Assembly: GCA_017798125.1 (NCBI GenBank)
Contig: CP059070.1
Span: 1,488,001-1,552,000, forward strand
Reading direction: 5' to 3'
DNA length: 64,000 nucleotides
DNA from: Cryomorphaceae bacterium
GTDB taxonomy: Bacteria > Bacteroidota > Bacteroidia > Flavobacteriales > ECT2AJA-044
The notes under the pieces are model-generated. The model was not told the origin of the DNA and made no database searches. It was given only the letters and a program-made list of their open reading frames with translations. Positions 63,455 through 64,000 of the stretch are shown in pieces. The translations under genes were made by a program, and so were the position numbers. Position 1 is the first letter of the stretch. The number at the start of each line of letters is the position of its first letter.

Positions 63455-63664
63455 TTATGCCGATTTTGCCAATTCCTTGTTTTGGCACTGCTCGCTCGGT
63501 GCGGCACCACAGATACTGCACGATTCACCTTCCTTGTTCAGAAATGGAGAATTACTGGCACAAGTGCCCGAAAACTCACCGTCTTTCTTTCCTAAAATCT
63601 TAATAGCCAAGCCTGCCATACCCAAGGCAAGGAGGCCAACCGTAAGCAAAACCAGCTTCAACAT
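63455..63664 (-). CDS. Small four-cysteine membrane protein, NqrM-like candidate
   Basis: A 69-residue protein with one N-terminal helix (about 3-23), KK after it, and four cysteines at 35, 49, 52 and 60 (GTCAS, CSICG, EQC). In Vibrio, NqrM (DUF539) has the same build: one helix, then a short tail with four conserved cysteines, and it is required to insert Fe into NqrD/NqrE. Here the gene is convergent with apbE at the end of the nqr cluster and has its own promoter box. The assignment is inference from size, cysteines and position. Confidence 0.6.
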   Translation of the reverse strand: MLKLVLLTVGLLALGMAGLAIKILGKKDGEFSGTCASNSPFLNKEGESCSICGAAPSEQCQNKELAKSA

Positions 63665-63685
63665 ATCTGAATTCGTTTAGCGATG

Positions 63686-63693
63686 CAAAGATA
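63686..63693 (-). promoter_or_regulatory. Promoter -7 box of the NqrM-like gene
   Basis: Minus-strand TATCTTTG, a perfect TAnnTTTG match, sits in the murB to NqrM-like gap and gives a leader of about 16 nt. Confidence 0.5.
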
Positions 63694-63698
63694 CGAAA

Positions 63699-64000
63699 TC
63701 AAAGGGGACCGTGCGCCCCAATGAAGTTGACTTCGGCCTCCAGTTCAATGCCAAATTTAGCGCGTACATCGTCCTGAATATCTCGAGCCAACTGTGCTAT
63801 TTCAACACCAGTGGCCCCTCCGTAGTTCACGAGCACCAGCGCCTGACGGGCATGCACCCCAGCATCACCTTTTCGATACCCCTTCCAACCTAAGTAATCG
63901 ATCATCCAACCGGCGGCAATTTTGTGCGAAGTGCCTACGGCACGATAAGACACCAGTTCCGGAAATTCAGCCTTTAAGGCGGCGTGCTTTTCACCGTCGA
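63699..64000 (-). CDS. murB: UDP-N-acetylmuramate dehydrogenase, C-terminal part
   Basis: Only about the last 100 residues are inside the window; the gene continues past base 64000. The enzyme reduces UDP-GlcNAc-enolpyruvate to UDP-MurNAc in peptidoglycan synthesis. The C-terminal domain is clear: HKIAAGWMIDYLGWKGYRKG, DAGVHARQALVLVNYGGATG and the final GIELEAEVNFIG, whose Glu is the catalytic residue of domain 3. The frame reads straight to the window edge. A CATC-hairpin repeat lies inside. Confidence 0.93.
   Translation of the reverse strand, partial: DGEKHAALKAEFPELVSYRAVGTSHKIAAGWMIDYLGWKGYRKGDAGVHARQALVLVNYGGATGVEIAQLARDIQDDVRAKFGIELEAEVNFIGAHGPL
63931..63947 (-). repeat. CATC-hairpin repeat, copy 14
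   Basis: Minus strand: TATC, stem GTGCC, loop GTA, stem GGCAC. It lies in murB codons for YRAVGTS, in the same sense. Confidence 0.72.

Overview
The window looks like a chromosomal segment of a marine member of the Bacteroidota, most likely order Flavobacteriales. Visible support: type IX secretion parts (PorT, the plug protein and a T9SS-sorted secreted protein), TonB-dependent receptors with a carboxypeptidase-like N-terminal domain, a short SigA-type sigma factor, many TAnnTTTG promoter boxes, a tmRNA tag of the GExNYALAA type and a complete Na+-pumping NADH:quinone reductase operon. The family-level placement is inference. I see no prophage, insertion sequence, CRISPR array or tRNA gene. 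The only RNA gene found is ssrA.

Layout. 1-3.5 kb (minus): start of an SDR/epimerase, APS reductase, and a LPP20/CsgG-like lipoprotein pair. 3.7-9.3 kb (plus): a MORN-type protein, a three-gene run (outer-membrane barrel, geranylgeranyl reductase-like flavoprotein, TPR protein), then TraB/GumN, an ECF sigma factor and a four-helix membrane protein. 9.4-20.4 kb: a TonB receptor, a DEAD-box helicase, two small membrane proteins, a eukaryote-type GT3 glycogen synthase, a VanX-type dipeptidase, YceI, an OB-fold protein, a T9SS cargo protein, a tandem Usp protein and a membrane protein. 20.4-21.1 kb: a duplicated terminator block and tmRNA. 21.2-26.7 kb: an AlaDH-like dehydrogenase, rpe, sigA, pnp and rpsO. 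26.8-34.4 kb (minus): DUF4249 with its TonB receptor, accD, class I aldolase and TamL. 34.4-46.2 kb: a TrmH methyltransferase, a lipoprotein, an EamA exporter, an outer-membrane barrel, porT-ubiE, an SLC12-like transporter next to a TrkH K+ transporter, a heptose-7-phosphate kinase-like gene, an aspartate aminotransferase and two small envelope proteins. 46.1-56.4 kb (minus): the methylmalonyl-CoA mutase operon with meaB, DivIC, proline catabolism (pruA), apaG, DUF3667 and the T9SS plug. 56.4-64 kb: nqrABCDEF, apbE, a small four-cysteine protein that may be the Bacteroidota NqrM equivalent, and the end of murB.

The most unusual signal is a dispersed family of very short perfect hairpins: a tetranucleotide CATC (sometimes TATC or AATC), a 5-bp stem, a GTA-like loop (GTA, GTGA or GTAGA), the complementary stem arm, and often an A-rich tail. 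I found 14 good copies on both strands. The stem sequence differs between copies but stays paired (GGGCC, GCGCC, GTGCC, GACCC, GGACC, CTGCC, CGGCC), so structure rather than sequence is conserved. Thirteen lie inside coding sequence and five of these fall in signal-peptide codons. One pair is head to head, as in REPIN elements. I know of no described family that matches.
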